From Hyparrhenia diplandra (Eukaryota; Streptophyta; Magnoliopsida; Poales; Poaceae): a stretch of DNA of 64,000 bases. The stretch spans positions 1 through 64,000 of the forward strand of contig JADLZK010002591.1 of assembly GCA_015847255.1 (NCBI GenBank), read 5' to 3'. Under the pieces are notes generated by a model. That model saw nothing but the letters and a program-made list of their open reading frames with translations, was not told where the DNA came from and made no database searches. Of this stretch, positions 26,301 to 40,660 are shown in pieces (the first letter of the stretch is position 1; each line of letters begins with the position of its first letter). A program made the position numbers and the translations under genes.

Positions 26301-29300
26301 TTTGAGGCCTATGACAAGTGATTCTTAGAAAAACTCTCTAATGGTCCACTTCCTCAAATTTAGGTTATCTAGGGTGAGGCATTTGATCCCACAACCGTGA
26401 AAAAGTCTAGGTCGATTCGATAGCCACATTGGAAACTTCTCTTTGTTTTGAGTTCGCGCTGAAATCAGCGCTAGCAGTCCCCAATGTCACATCCAGAAAC
26501 ATATATAAACGGTTGGGGAACGCAATGTAATTGATCCTACCATCATCTAACCTATCCACCCTAACTTCCTATGTACCTTTCGTGTCGTTCCCCTTCTTGT
26601 TTCTAAGACGTAGGTCCATTACGTAGATTTTCGATGGAATTCCAAGATTTCGCTCTAAACAAGTGCTACTTTGAGGCCTATGACAAGTGATTCTTAGAAA
26701 AACTCTAATGGTCCACTTCCTCAAATTTAGGTTATCTAGGGTGAGGCATTTGATCCCACAACCGTGAAAAAGTCTAGGTCGATTCGATAGCCACATTGGA
26801 AAATCTCTTTGTTTTGAGTTCGCGCTGAAATCAGCGCTAGCAGTCCCCAATGTCACATCCGTAAAACATATATAAACGGTTGGGGAACACAATGTAATTG
26901 ATCCTACCATCATCTAACCTATCCACCCTAACTTCCTATGTACCTTTCGTGTCGCTCCCCTTCTTGTTTTTCGGCACGTAGGTCCATTACGTAGATTTTC
27001 GATGGAATTCCAAGATTTCGCTCTAAACAAGTGCTACTTTGAGGCCTATGACAAGTGATTCTTAGAAAAACTCTCTAATGGTCCACTTCCTCAAATTTAA
27101 GGTTATCTAGGGTGAGGCATTTGATCCCACAACCGCGAAAAAGTCTAGGTCGATTCGATAGCCACATTGGAAACTTCTCTTTGTTTTGAGTTCACGCTGA
27201 AATCAGCGCTAGCAATTCCCCCAATGTCACATCCGTAAAACATATATAAACGGTTGGGGAACGCAATGTAATTGATCCTACCATCATCTAACCTATCCAC
27301 CCTAACTTCCTATGTACCTTTCGTGTCGCTCCCCTTCTTGTTTTGCACGTAGGTCCAATACGTAGATTTTCGATGGAATTCCAAGATTTCGCTCTAAACA
27401 AGTGCAACTTTGAGGCCTATGACAAGTGATTCTTAGAAAAAACTCTAATGGTCCACTTCCTCAAATTTAGGTTATCTAGGGTGACGCATTTGATCCCACA
27501 ACCGTGAAAAAGTCTAGGTCGATTCGATAGCCGCATTGGAAACATCTCTTTGTTTTGAGTTCGCGCTGAAATCAGCGCTAGCAGTCCCCCAATGTCACAT
27601 CCGTAAACATATATAAACGGTTGGGGAACGCAATGTAATTGATCCTACCATCATCTAACCTATCCACCCTAACTTCCTATGTACCTTTCGTGTCGCTCCC
27701 CATCTTGTTTCGCAGACGTAGGTCCATTACGTAGATTTTCGATGGAATTCCAAGATTTCGCTCTAAACAAGTGCTACTTTGAGGCCTATGACAAGTGATT
27801 CTTAGAAAAAACTCTAATGGTCCACTTCCTCAAATTTAGGTTATCTAGGGTGAGGCATTTGATCCCACAACCGTGAAAAAGTCTAGGTCGATTCGATAGC
27901 CACATTGGAAACATCTCTTTGTTCTGAGTTCGCGCTGAAATCAGCGCTAGCAGTCCCCAATGTCACATACAGAAACATATATAAACGGTTGGGGAACGCA
28001 ATGTAATTGATCCTACCATCATCTAACCTATCCACCCTAACTTCCTATGTACCTTTCGTGTCGCTCCCTTCTTGTTTTTTGGCACGTAGGTCGATACGTA
28101 GATTTTCGATGGAATTCCAAGATTTCGCTCTAAACAAGTGCTACTTTGAGGCCTATGACAAGTGATTCTTAGAAAAACTCTCTAATGGTCCACTTCCTCA
28201 AATTTAGGTTATCTAGGGTGAGGCATTTGATCCCACAACCGTGAAAAAGTCTAGGTCGATTCGATAGCCACATTGGAAACATCTCTTTGTTTTGAGTTCG
28301 CGCTGAAATCAGCGCTAGCAAAGTCCCCAATGTCACATCCGTAAAACATATATAAACGGTTGGGGAACGCAATGTAATTGATCCTACCATCATCTAACCT
28401 ATCCACCCTAACTTCCTATGTACCTTTCGTGTCGCTCCCCTTCTTGTTTCGCAGACGTAGGTCCATTACGTAGATTTTCGATGGAATTCCAAGATTTCGC
28501 TCTAAACAAGTGCTACTTTGAGGCCTATGACAAGTGATTCTTAGAAAAACTCTCTAATGGTCCACTTCCTCAAATTTAGGTTATCTAGGGTGAGGCATTT
28601 GATCCCACAACCGTGAAAAAGTCTAGGTCGATTCGATAGCCGCATTGGAAACATCTCTTTGTTTTGAGTTCGCGCTGAAATCAGCGCTAGCAAGTCCCCA
28701 ATGTCACATCCGTAAAACATATATAAACGGTTGGGGAACGCAATGTAATTGATCCTACCATCATCTAACCTATCCACCCTAACTTCCTATGTACCTTTCG
28801 TGTCTCCCCTTCTTGTTTGGCACGTAGGTCGATTATTACGTAGATTTTCGATGGAATTCCAAGATTTCGCTCTAAACAAGTGCTACTTTGAGGCCTATGA
28901 CAAGTGATTCTTAGAAAAACTCTCTAATGGTCCACTTCCTCAAATTTAGGTTATCTAGGGTGAGGCATTTGATCCCACAACCGTGAAAAAGTCTAGGTCG
29001 ATTCGATAGCCACATTGGAAACTTCTCTTTGTTTTGAGTTCGCGCTGAAATCAGCGCTAGCAGTCCCCAATGTCACATCCGTAAAACATATATAAACGGT
29101 TGGGGAACGCAATGTAATTGATCCTACCATCATCTAACCTATCCACCCTAACTTCCTATGTACCTTTCGTGTCGCTCCCCTTCTTGTTTCGCACGTAGGT
29201 CCATTACGTAGATTTTCGATGGAATTCCAAGATTTCGCTCTAAACAAGTGCTACTTTGAGGCCTATGACAAGTGATTCTTAGAAAAACTCTAATGGTCCA

Positions 29301-32300
29301 CTTCCTCAAATTTAGAGTTATCTAGGGTGAGGCATTTGATCCCACAACCGTGAAAAAGTCTAGGTCGATTCGATAGCCACATTGGAAACATCTCTTTGTT
29401 TTGAGTTCGCGCTGAAATCAGCGCTAGCAGTCCCCAATGTCACATCCGTAAAACATATATAAACGGTTGGGGAACACAATGTAATTGATCCTACCATCAT
29501 CTAACCTATCCACCCTAACTTCCTATGTACCTTTCGTGTCGCTCCCCATCTTGTTTCGGCACGTAGGTCCATTACGTAGATTTTCGATGGAATTCCAAGA
29601 TTTCGCTCTAAACAAGTGCTACTTTGAGGCCTATGACAAGTGATTCTTAGAAAAACTCTCTAATGGTCCACTTCCTCAAATTTAGGTTATCTAGGGTGAG
29701 GCATTTGATCCCACAACCGCGAAAAAAGTCTAGGTCGATTCGATAGCCACATTGGAAACTTCTCTTTGTTTTGAGTTCGCGCTGAAATCAGCGCTAGCAA
29801 GTCCCCAATGTCACATCCGTAAAACATATATAAACGGTTGGGGAACGCAATGTAATTGATCCTACCATCATCTAACCTATCCACCCTAACTTCCTATGTA
29901 CCTTTCGTGTCGCTCCCCTTCTTGTTTTGGACGTAGGTCCATTACGTAGATTTTCGATGGAATTCCAAGATTTCGCTCTAAACAAGTGCAACTTTGAGGC
30001 CTATGACAAGTGATTCTTAGAAAAACTCTCTAATGGTCCACTTCCTCAAATTTAAGTTATCTAGGGTGACGCATTTGATCCCACAACCGTGAAAAAGTCT
30101 AGGTCGATTCGATAGCCGCATTGGAAACATCTCTTTGTTTTGAGTTCGCGCTGAAATCAGCGCTAGCAAGTCCCCAATGTCACATCCGTAAACATATATA
30201 AACGGTTGGGGAACGCAATGTAATTGATCCTACCATCATCTAACCTATCCACCCTAACTTCCTATGTACCTTTCGTGTCGCTCCCCTTCTTGTTTCGGCA
30301 CGACGTAGGTCCATTACGTAGATTTTCGATGGAATTCCAAGATTTCGCTCTAAACAAGTGGTACTTTGAGGCCTATGACAAGTGATTCTTAGAAAAACTC
30401 TAATGGTCCACTTCCTCAAATTTAGGTTATCTAGGGTGAGGCATTTGATCCCACAACCGTGAAAAAGTCTAGGTCGATTCGATAGCCACATTGGAAACTT
30501 CTCTTTGTTTTGAGTTCGCGCTGAAATCAGCGCTAGCAGTCCCCCAATGTCACATCCCAAAACATATATAAACGGTTGGGGAACGCAATGTAATTGATCC
30601 TACCATCATCTAACCTATCCACCCTAACTTCCTATGTACCTTTCGTGTCGCTCCCCTTCTTGTTTTGGCACGTAGGTCCATTACGTAGATTTTCGATGGA
30701 ATTCCAAGATTTCGCTCTAAACAAGTGCTACTTTGAGGCCTATGACAAGTGATTCTTAGAAAAACTCTCTAATGGTCCACTTCCTCAAATTTAGGTTATC
30801 TAGGGTGAGGCATTTGATCCCACAACCGTGAAAAAGTCTAGGTCGATTCGATAGCCGCATTGGAAACATCTCTTTGTTTTGAGTTTGCGCTGAAATCAGC
30901 GCTAGCAGTCCCCAATGTCACATCCGTAAAACATATATAAACGGTTGGGGAAACAATGTAATTGATCCTACCATCATCTAACCTATCCACCCTAACTTCC
31001 TATGTACCTTTCGTGTCGTTCCCCATCTTGTTTTGGCACGTAGGTCCATTACGTAGATTTTCGATGGAATTCCAAGATTTCGCTCTAAACAAGTGCTACT
31101 TTGAGGCCTATGACAAGTGATTCTTAGAAAAAACTCTCTAATGGTCCACTTCCTCAAATTTAGGTTATCTAGGGTGAGGCATTTGATCCCACAACCGTGA
31201 AAAAGTCTAGGTCGATTCGATAGCCGCATTGGAAACATCTCTTTGTTTTGAGTTCGCGCTGAAATCAGCGCTAGCAGCCCCCCAATGTCACATCCGTAAA
31301 CATATATAAACGGTTGGGGAACGCAATGTAATTGATCCTACCATCATCTAACCTATCCACCCTAACTTCCTATGTACCTTTCGTGTCGTTCCCCTTCTTG
31401 TTTCGCACGTAGGTCCATTACGTAGATTTTCGATGGAATTCCAAGATTTCGCTCTAAACAAGTGCTACTTTGAGGCCTATGACAAGTGATTCTTAGAAAA
31501 ACTCTCTAATGGTCCACTTCCTCAAATTTAAGGTTATCTAGGGTGAGGCATTTGATCCCACAACCGTGAAAAAGTCTAGGTCGATTCGATAGCCACATTG
31601 GAAACTTCTCTTTGTTTTGAGTTCGCGCTGAAATCAGCGCTAGCAGTCCCCAATGTCACATCCGTAAAACATATATAAACGGTTGGGGAACGCAATGTAA
31701 TTGATCCTACCATCATCTAACCTATCCACCCTAACTTCCTATGTACCTTTCGTGTCGCTCCCCTTCTTGTTTTGGCACGTAGGTCCATTACGTAGATTTT
31801 CGATGGAATTCCAAGATTTCGCTCTAAACAAGTGCTACTTTGAGGCCTATGACAAGTGATTCTTAGAAAAAAACTCTAATGGTCCACTTCCTCAAATTTA
31901 GGTTATCTAGGGTGAGGCATTTGATCCCACAACCCGAAAAAAGTCTAGGTCGATTCGATAGCCGCATTGGAAACATCTCTTTGTTTTGAGTTCGCTGAAA
32001 TCAGCGCTAGCAGTCCCCAATGTCACATCCGTAAAACATATATAAACGGTTGGGGAACGCAATGTAATTGATCCTACCATCATCTAACCTATCCACCCTA
32101 ACTTCCTATGTACCTTTCGTGTCGCTCCCCATCTTGTTTTGGCACGTAGGTCCATTACGTAGATTTTCGATGGAATTCCAAGATTTCGCTCTAAACAAGT
32201 GCTACTTTGAGGCCTATGACAAGTGATTCTTAGAAAAACTCTAATGGTCCACTTCCTCAAATTTAGGTTATCTAGGGTGAGGCATTTGATCCCACAACCG

Positions 32301-33640
32301 TGAAAAAGTCTAGGTCGATTCGATAGCCGCATTGGAAACATCTCTTTGTTTTGAGTTCGCGCTGAAATCAGCGCTAGCAGTCCCCAATGTCACATCCGTA
32401 AAACATATATAAACGGTTGGGGAACGCAAATGTAATTGATCCTACCATCATCTAACCTATCCACCCTAACTTCCTATGTACCTTTTCGTGTCGCTCCCCT
32501 TCTTGTTTTGCAGACGTAGGTCCATTACGTAGATTTTCGATGGAATTCCAAGATTTCGCTCTAAACAAGTGCTACTTTGAGGCCTATGACAAGTGATTCT
32601 TAGAAAAACTCTAATGGTCCACTTCCTCAAATTTAGGTTATCTAGGGTGAGGCATTTGATCCCACAACCGTGAAAAAGTCTAGGTCGATTCGATAGCCGC
32701 ATTGGAAACATCTCTTTGTTTTGAGTTCGCGCTGAAATCAGCGCTAGCAGTCCCCAATGTCACATCCAGTAAAACATATATAAACGGTTGGGGAACGCAA
32801 TGTAATTGATCCTACCATCATCTAACCTATCCACCCTAACTTCCTATGTACCTTTCGTGTCGTTCCCCTTCTTGTTTCGGTACGTAGGTCGACACAGAGA
32901 TTTTCGATGGAATTCCAAGATTTCGCTCTAAACAAGTGCTACTTTGAGGCCTATGACAAGTGATTCTTAGAAAAACTCTCTAATGGTCCACTTCCTCAAA
33001 TTTAGGTTATCTAGGGTGAGGCATTTGATCCCACAACCGTGAAAAAGTCTAGGTCGATTCGATAGCCGCATTGGTAACATCTCTTTGTTTTGAGTTCGCG
33101 CTGAAATCAGCGCTAGCAGTCCCCAATGTCACATCCAGAAACATATATAAACGGTTGGGAAACACAATGTAATTGATCCTACCATCATCTAACCTATCCA
33201 CCCTAACTTCCTATGTACCTTTCGTGTCGCTCCCCATCTTGTTTTGGTGCAGACGTAGGCTCCATTACGTAGATTTTCGATGGAATTCCAAGATTTCGCT
33301 CTAAACAAGTGCTACTTTGAGGCCTATGACAAGTGATTCTTAGAAAAACTCTAATGGTCCACTTCCTCAAATTAAGGTTATCTAGGGTGAGGCATTTGAT
33401 CCCACAACCGTGAAAAAGTCTAGGTCGATTCGATAGCCGCATTGGAAACTTCTCTTTGTTTTGAGTTCGCGCTGAAATCAGCGCTAGCAAAGTCCCCAAT
33501 GTCACATCCGTAAAACATATATAAACGGTTGGGGAACGCAATGTAATTGATCCTACCATCATCTAACCTATCCACCCTAACTTCCTATGTACCTTTCGTG
33601 TCGCTCCCCTTCTTGTTTTGGCACGTAGGTCCATTACGTA
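20342..33640 (+). repeat. Most uniform stretch of subfamily I
   Basis: Here nearly all monomers carry TGCTACT or TGGTACT, TTAGGTTA and GAGGCATTTGATCCC with CCGTG or CCGCG. They differ mainly in GCCGCA versus GCCACA, AACTTCTC versus AACATCTC and the variable segments. The TGCAACT + GACGCA state appears only near 27.36 kb and 29.95 kb. Most copies have the CGTAAAACAT and TTACGTAGATT forms. Uniformity at this level suggests recent local amplification or strong homogenisation. No gene is present. Confidence 0.75.
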
Positions 33641-36598
33641 GATTTTCGATGGAATTCCAAGATTTCGCTCTAAACAAGTGCAACTTTGAGGCCTATGACA
33701 AGTGATTCTTAGAAAAACTCTCTAATGGTCCACTTCCTCAAATTTAAGTTATCTAGGGTGACGCATTTGATCCCACAACCGTGAAAAAGTCTAGGTCGAT
33801 TCGATAGCCGCATTGGAAACATCTCTTTTTGTTTTGAGTTCGCGCTGAAATCAGCGCTAGCAGTCCCCAATGTCACATCCGTAAAACATATATAAACGGT
33901 TGGGGAACGCAATGTAATTGATCCTACCATCATCTAACCTATCCACCCTAACTTCCTATGTACCTTTCGTGTCGTTCCCCATCTTGTTTCGGTACGTAGG
34001 TCTCCATTACGTAGATTTTCGATGGAATTCCAAGATTTCGCTCTAAACAAGTGCTACTTTGAGGCCTATGACAAGTGATTCTTAGAAAAACTCTCTAATG
34101 GTCCACTTCCTCAAATTTAGGTTATCTAGGGTGAGGCATTTGATCCCACAACCGCGAAAAAAGTCTAGGTCGATTCGATAGCCACATTGGAAACTTCTCT
34201 TTGTTTTGAGTTCGCGCTGAAAATCGCTAGCAAGTCCCCAATGTCACACATCCAAAACATATATAAACGGTTGGGGAACGCAATGTAATTGATCCTACCA
34301 TCATCTAACCTATCCACCCTAACTTCCTATGTACCTTTCGTGTCGCTCCCCTTCTTGTTTTGGCACGTAGGTCCATTACGTAGATTTTCGATGGAATTCC
34401 AAGATTTCGCTCTAAACAAGTGCAACTTTGAGGCCTATGACAAGTGATTCTTAGAAAAACTCTAATGGTCCACTTCCTCAAATTTAGGTTATCTAGGGTG
34501 ACGCATTTGATCCCACAACCGTGAAAAAGTCTAGGTCGATTCGATAGCCGCATTGGAAACATCTCTTTGTTTTGAGTTCGCTGAAATCAGCGCTAGCAGT
34601 CCCCAATGTCACATCCGTAAAACATATATAAACGGTTGGGGAACGCAATGTAATTGATCCTACCATCATCTAACCTATCCACCCTAACTTCCTATGTACC
34701 TTTCGTGTCGCTCCCCATCTTGTTTTGGCACGTAGGTCGACATACGTAGATTTTCGATGGAATTCCAAGATTTCGCTCTAAACAAGTGCTACTTTGAGGC
34801 CTATGACAAGTGATTCTTAGAAAAACTCTCTAATGGTCCACTTCCTCAAATTTAGGTTATCTAGGGTGAGGCATTTGATCCCACAACCGCGAAAAAGTCT
34901 AGGTCGATTCGATAGCCACATTGGAAACTTCTTCTTTGTTTTGAGTTCGCGCTGAAATCAGCGCTAGCAGTCCCCAATGTCACATCCGTAAACATATATA
35001 AACGGTTGGGGAACGCAATGTAATTGATCCTACCATCATCTAACCTATCCACCCTAACTTCCTATGTACCTTTCGTGTCGCTCCCCTTCTTGTTTTTGCA
35101 GACGTAGGTCCAATACGTAGATTTTCGATGGAATTCCAAGATTTCGCTCTAAACAAGTGCAACTTTGAGGCCTATGACAAGTGATTCTTAGAAAAACTCT
35201 CTAATGGTCCACTTCCTCAAATTTAGTTATCTAGGGTGACGCATTTGATCCCACAACCGTGAAAAAGTCTAGGTCGATTCGATAGCCGCATTGGAAACAT
35301 CTCTTTGTTTTGAGTTCGCGCTGAAATCAGCGCTAGCAGTCCCCAATGTCACATCCGTAAAACATATATAAACGGTTGGGGAACACAATGTAATTGATCC
35401 TACCATCATCTAACCTATCCACCCTAACTTCCTATGTACCTTTCGTGTCGCTCCCCATCTTGTTTCGGCACGTAGGTCATTACGTAGATTTTCGATGGAA
35501 TTCCAAGATTTCGCTCTAAACAAGTGCTACTTTGAGGCCTATGACAAGTGATTCTTAGAAAACTCTCTAATGGTCCACTTCCTCAAATTTAGGTTATCTA
35601 GGGTGAGGCATTTGATCCCACAACCGCGCGAAAAAAGTCTAGGTCGATTCGATAGCCACATTGGAAACTTCTCTTTGTTTTGAGTTCGCGCTGAAATCAG
35701 CTAGCTAAATTCCCCCCAATGTCACATCCGTAAACATATATAAACGGTTGGGGAACGCAATGTAATTGATCCTACCATCATCTAACCTATCCACCCTAAC
35801 TTCCTATGTACCTTTCGTGTCGCTCCCCTTCTTGTTTTGGCACGTAGGTCTAATACGTAGATTTTCGATGGAATTCCAAGATTTCGCTCTAAACAAGTGC
35901 AACTTTGAGGCCTATGACAAGTGATTCTTAGAAAAACTCTCTAATGGTCCACTTCCTCAAATTTAAGTTATCTAGGGTGACGCATTTGATCCCACAACCG
36001 TGAAAAAGTCTAGGTCGATTCGATAGCCGCATTGGAAACATCTCTTTGTTTTGAGTTCGCGCTGAAATCAGCGCTAGCAAATTCCCCAATGTCACATCCG
36101 TAAAACATATATAAACGGTTGGGGAAACAATGTAATTGATCCTACCATCATCTAACCTATCCACCCTAACTTCCTATGTACCTTTCGTGTCGCTCCCCAT
36201 CTTGTTTTTGGCACGTAGGTCCATTACGTAGATTTTCGATGGAATTCCAAGATTTCGCTCTAAACAAGTGCTACTTTGAGGCCTATGACAAGTGATTCTT
36301 AGAAAAACTCTCTAATGGTCCACTTCCTCAAATTTAGGTTATCTAGGGTGAGGCATTTGATCCCACAACCGCGAAAAAGTCTAGGGTCGATTCGATAGCC
36401 ACATTGGAAACATCTCTTTGTTTTGAGTTCGCTGAAATCAGCGCTAGCAGTCCCCAATGTCACATCCGTAAAACATATATAAACGGTTGGGGAACGCAAT
36501 GTAATTGATCCTACCATCATCTAACCTATCCACCCTAACTTCCTATGTACCTTTCGTGTCGCTCCCCTTCTTGTTTTGGCACGTAGGTCCATTACGTA
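33641..36598 (+). repeat. Dimeric higher-order repeat, four P-Q pairs
   Basis: Two monomer types alternate strictly. P copies (TGCAACT, GACGCA, CCGTG, GCCGCA) start at 33641, 34383, 35120 and 35860. Q copies (TGCTACT, GAGGCA, CCGCG, GCCACA) start at 34014, 34749, 35487 and 36231. P-to-P spacings are 742, 737 and 740 bp. Ordered alternation at linked markers means the unit of amplification here was a dimer. From 36599 the pattern stops and several GAGG/GCCGCA copies follow. Confidence 0.85.
34213..34255 (+). repeat. Monomer with broken dyad and CA duplication
   Basis: The dyad region here reads GCGCTGAAAATCGCTAGC, so most of the right arm is lost. A few bases on, GTCACACATCC has one extra CA. 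Both are small local changes in an otherwise typical Q monomer. Confidence 0.75.
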
Positions 36599-38442
36599 GA
36601 TTTTCGATGGAATTCCAAGATTTCGCTCTAAACAAGTGCTACTTTGAGGCCTATGACAAGTGATTCTTAGAAAAACTCTAATGGTCCACTTCCTCAAATT
36701 TAGGTTATCTAGGGTGAGGCATTTGATCCCACAACCGTGAAAAAAAGTCTAGGTCGATTCGATAGCCGCATTGGAAACATCTCTTTGTTTTGAGTTCGCG
36801 CTGAAATCAGCGCTAGCAGTCCCCAATGTCACATCCGTAAAACATATATAAACGGTTGGGGAACGCAATGTAATTGATCCTACCATCATCTAACCTATCC
36901 ACCCTAACTTCCTATGTACCTTTCGTGTCGTTTCCCCTTCTTGTTTTGGCACGTAGGTCCATTACGTAGATTTTCGATGGAATTCCAAGATTTCGCTCTA
37001 AACAAGTGCTACTTTGAGGCCTATGACAAGTGATTCTTAGAAAAACTCTAATGGTCCACTTCCTCAAATTTAGGTTATCTAGGGTGAGGCATTTGATCCC
37101 ACAACCCGAAAAAGTCTAGGTCGATTCGATAGCCGCATTGGAAACATCTCTTTGTTTTGAGTTTCGCTGAAATCAGCGCTAGCAGCCCCCAATGTCACAT
37201 CCGTAAAAACATATATAAACGGTTGGGGAACGCAATGTAATTGATCCTACCATCATCTAACCTATCCACCCTAACTTCCTATGTACCTTTCGTGTCGCTC
37301 CCCCTTCTTGTTTTGGCACGTAGGTCCATTACGTAGATTTTCGATGGAATTCCAAGATTTCGCTCTAAACAAGTGCTACTTTGAGGCCTATGACAAGTGA
37401 TTCTTAGAAAAACTCTCTAATGGTCCACTTCTCAAATTTAGTTATCTAGGGTGAGGCATTTGATCCCACAACCCGTGAAAAAGTCTAGGTCGATTCGATA
37501 GCCGCATTGGAAACATCTCTTTGTTTTGAGTTCGCGCTGAAATCAGCGCTAGCAAAGTCCCCAATGTCACATCCGTAAACATATATAAACGGTTGGGGAA
37601 CACAATGTAATTGATCCTACCATCATCTAACCTATCCACCCTAACTTCCTATGTACCTTTCGTGTCGCTCCCCTTCTTGTTTGGCACGTAGGTCCATTAC
37701 AGAGATTTTCGATGGAATTCCAAGATTTCGCTCTAAACAAGTGCTACTTTGAGGCCTATGACAAGTGATTCTTAGAAAAACTCTCTAATGGTCCACTTCC
37801 TCAAATTTAGATTATCTAGGGTGAGGCATTTGATCCCACAACCGTGAAAAAGTCTAGGTCGATTCGATAGCCGCATTGGTAACATCTCTTTGTTTTGAGT
37901 TCGCGCTGAAATCAGCGCTAGCAGTCCCCAATGTCACATCCAGAAACATATATAAACGGTTGGGGAACGCAATGTAATTGATCCTACCATCATCTAACCT
38001 ATCCACCCTAACTTCCTATGTACCTTTCGTGTCGCTCCCCTTCTTGTTTCAAAGCACGTAGGCTCCATTACGTAGATTTTCGATGGAATTCCAAGATTTC
38101 GCTCTAAACAAGTGCTACTTTGAGGCCTATGACAAGTGATTCTTAGAAAAACTCTCTAATGGTCCACTTCCTCAAATTAAGGTTATCTAGGGTGAGGCAA
38201 TTGATTCCACAACCGCGAAAGAGTCTAGGTCGATTCGATAGCCACATTGGAAACTTCTCTTTGTTTTGAGTTCGCGCTGAAATCAGCGCTAGCAGTCCCC
38301 AATGTCACATCCAGAAACATATATAAACGGTTGGGGAACGCAATGTAATTGATCCTACCATCATCTAACCTATCCACCCTAACTTCCTATGTACCTTTCG
38401 TGTCGCTCCCCTTCTTGTTTTCGCACGTAGGTCCATTACGTA

Positions 38443-40660
38443 GATTTTCGATGGAATTCCAAGATTTCGCTCTAAACAAGTGCAACTTTGAGGCCTATGA
38501 CAAGTGATTCTTAGAAAAACTCTCTAATGGTCCACTTCCTCAAATTTAAGTTATCTAGGGTGACGCATTTGATCCCACAACCGTGAAAAAGTCTAGGTCG
38601 ATTCGATAGCCGCATTGGTAACATCTCTTTGTTTTGAGTTCGCGCTGAAATCAGCGCTAGCAGTCCCCAATGTCACATCCAGAAACATATATAAACGGTT
38701 GGGGAACACAATGTAATTGATCCTACCATCATCTAACCTATCCACCCTAACTTCCTATGTACCTTTCGTGTCGCTCCCCTTCTTGTTTGGCACGTAGGTC
38801 CATTACGTAGATTTTCGATGGAATTCCAAGATTTCGCTCTAAACAAGTGCTACTTTGAGGCCTATGACAAGTGATTCTTAGAAAAACTCTCTAATGGTCC
38901 ACTTCCTCAAATTTAGGTTATCTAGGGTGAGGCATTTGATCCCACAACCGTGAAAAAGTCTAGGTCGATTCGATAGCCACATTGGAAACTTCTCTTTGTT
39001 TTGAGTTCGCGCTGAAATCAGCGCTAGCAGTCCCCAATGTCACATCCGTAAAACATATATAAACGGTTGGGGAACGCAATGTAATTGATCCTACCATCAT
39101 CTAACCTATCCACCCTAACTTCCTATGTACCTTTCGTGTCGTTCCCCCCTTCTTGTTTTGCACGTAGGTCTATTACGTAGATTTTCGATGGAATTCCAAG
39201 ATTTCGCTCTAAACAAGTGCAACTTTGAGGCCTATGACAAGTGATTCTTAGAAAAAACTCTCTAATGGTCCACTTCCTCAAATTTAAGTTATCTAGGGTG
39301 ACGCATTTGATCCCTCAACCGTGAAAAAGTCTAGGTCGTTTCGATAGCCGCATTGGTAACATCTCTTTGTTTTGAGTTCGCGCTGAAATCAGCGCTAGCA
39401 GTCCCCAATGTCACATCCAAAACATATAAAACGGTTGGGGAACGCAATGTAATTGATCCTACCATCATCTAACCTATCCACCCTAACTTCCTATGTACCT
39501 TTCGTGTCGTTCCCCTTCTTTTTTTCGCACGTAGGTCTATTACGTAGATTTTCGATGGAATTCCAAGATTTCGCTCTAAACAAGTGCTACTTTGAGGCCT
39601 ATGACAAGTGATTCTTAGAAAAACTCTCTAATGGTCCACTTCCTCAAATTTAGGTTATCTAGGGTGAGGCATTTGATCCCACAACCGTGAAAAAGTCTAG
39701 GGTCGATTCGATAGCCGCATTGGAAACTTCTCTTTGTTTTGAGTTCGCGCTGAAATCAGCGCTAGCAGTCCCCAATGTCACATCCGTAAAACATATATAA
39801 ACGGTTGGGGAACGCAATGTAATTGATCCTACCATCATCTAACCTATCCACCCTAACTTCCTATGTACCTTTCGTGTCGCTCCCCTTCTTGTTTTGGCAC
39901 GTAGGTCCATTACGTAGATTTTCGATGGAATTCCAAGATTTCGCTCTAAACAAGTGCAACTTTGAGGCCTATGACAAGTGATTCTTAGAAAAACTCTCTA
40001 ATGGTCCACTTCCTCAAATTTAAGTTATCTAGGGTGAGGCATTTGATCCCACAACCGTGAAAAAGTCTAGGTCGATTCGATAGCCGCATTGGAAACATCT
40101 CTTTGTTTTGAGTTCGCGCTGAAATCAGCGCTAGCAAAGTCCCCAATGTCACATCCGTAAAAACATATATAAACGGTTGGGGAACGCAATGTAATTGATC
40201 CTACCATCATCTAACCTATCCACCCTAACTTCCTATGTACCTTTCGTGTCGTTCCCCATCTTGTTTTGGCACGTAGGTCCATTACGTAGATTTTCGATGG
40301 AATTCCAAGATTTCGCTCTAAACAAGTGCTACTTTGAGGCCTATGACAAGTGATTCTTAGAAAAACTCTCTAATGGTCCACTTCCTCAAATTTAGGTTAT
40401 CTAGGGTGAGGCATTTGATCCCACAACCGTGAAAAAGTCTAGGTCGATTCGATAGCCACATTGGAAACATCTCTTTTTGTTTTGAGTTCGCGCTGAAATC
40501 AGCGCTAGCAGTCCCCAATGTCACATCCGTAAAACATATATAAACGGTTGGGGAACGCAATGTAATTGATCCTACCATCATCTAACCTATCCACCCTAAC
40601 TTCCTATGTACCTTTCGTGTCGCTCCCCATCTTGTTTTGCAGACGTAGGTCCATTACGTA
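38443..40660 (+). repeat. Second, looser dimeric block
   Basis: TGCAACT monomers start at 38443, 39180 and 39917 and alternate with TGCTACT + GAGGCA monomers at 38810, 39547 and 40289. The first two TGCAACT copies also carry TTAAGTTA, GACGCA and GGTAAC. The third has TTAAGTTA but GAGGCA and GGAAAC, so it is a partial mosaic. The pattern resembles 33641-36598, but Q-side markers are less consistent (CCGTG replaces CCGCG). Confidence 0.65.
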
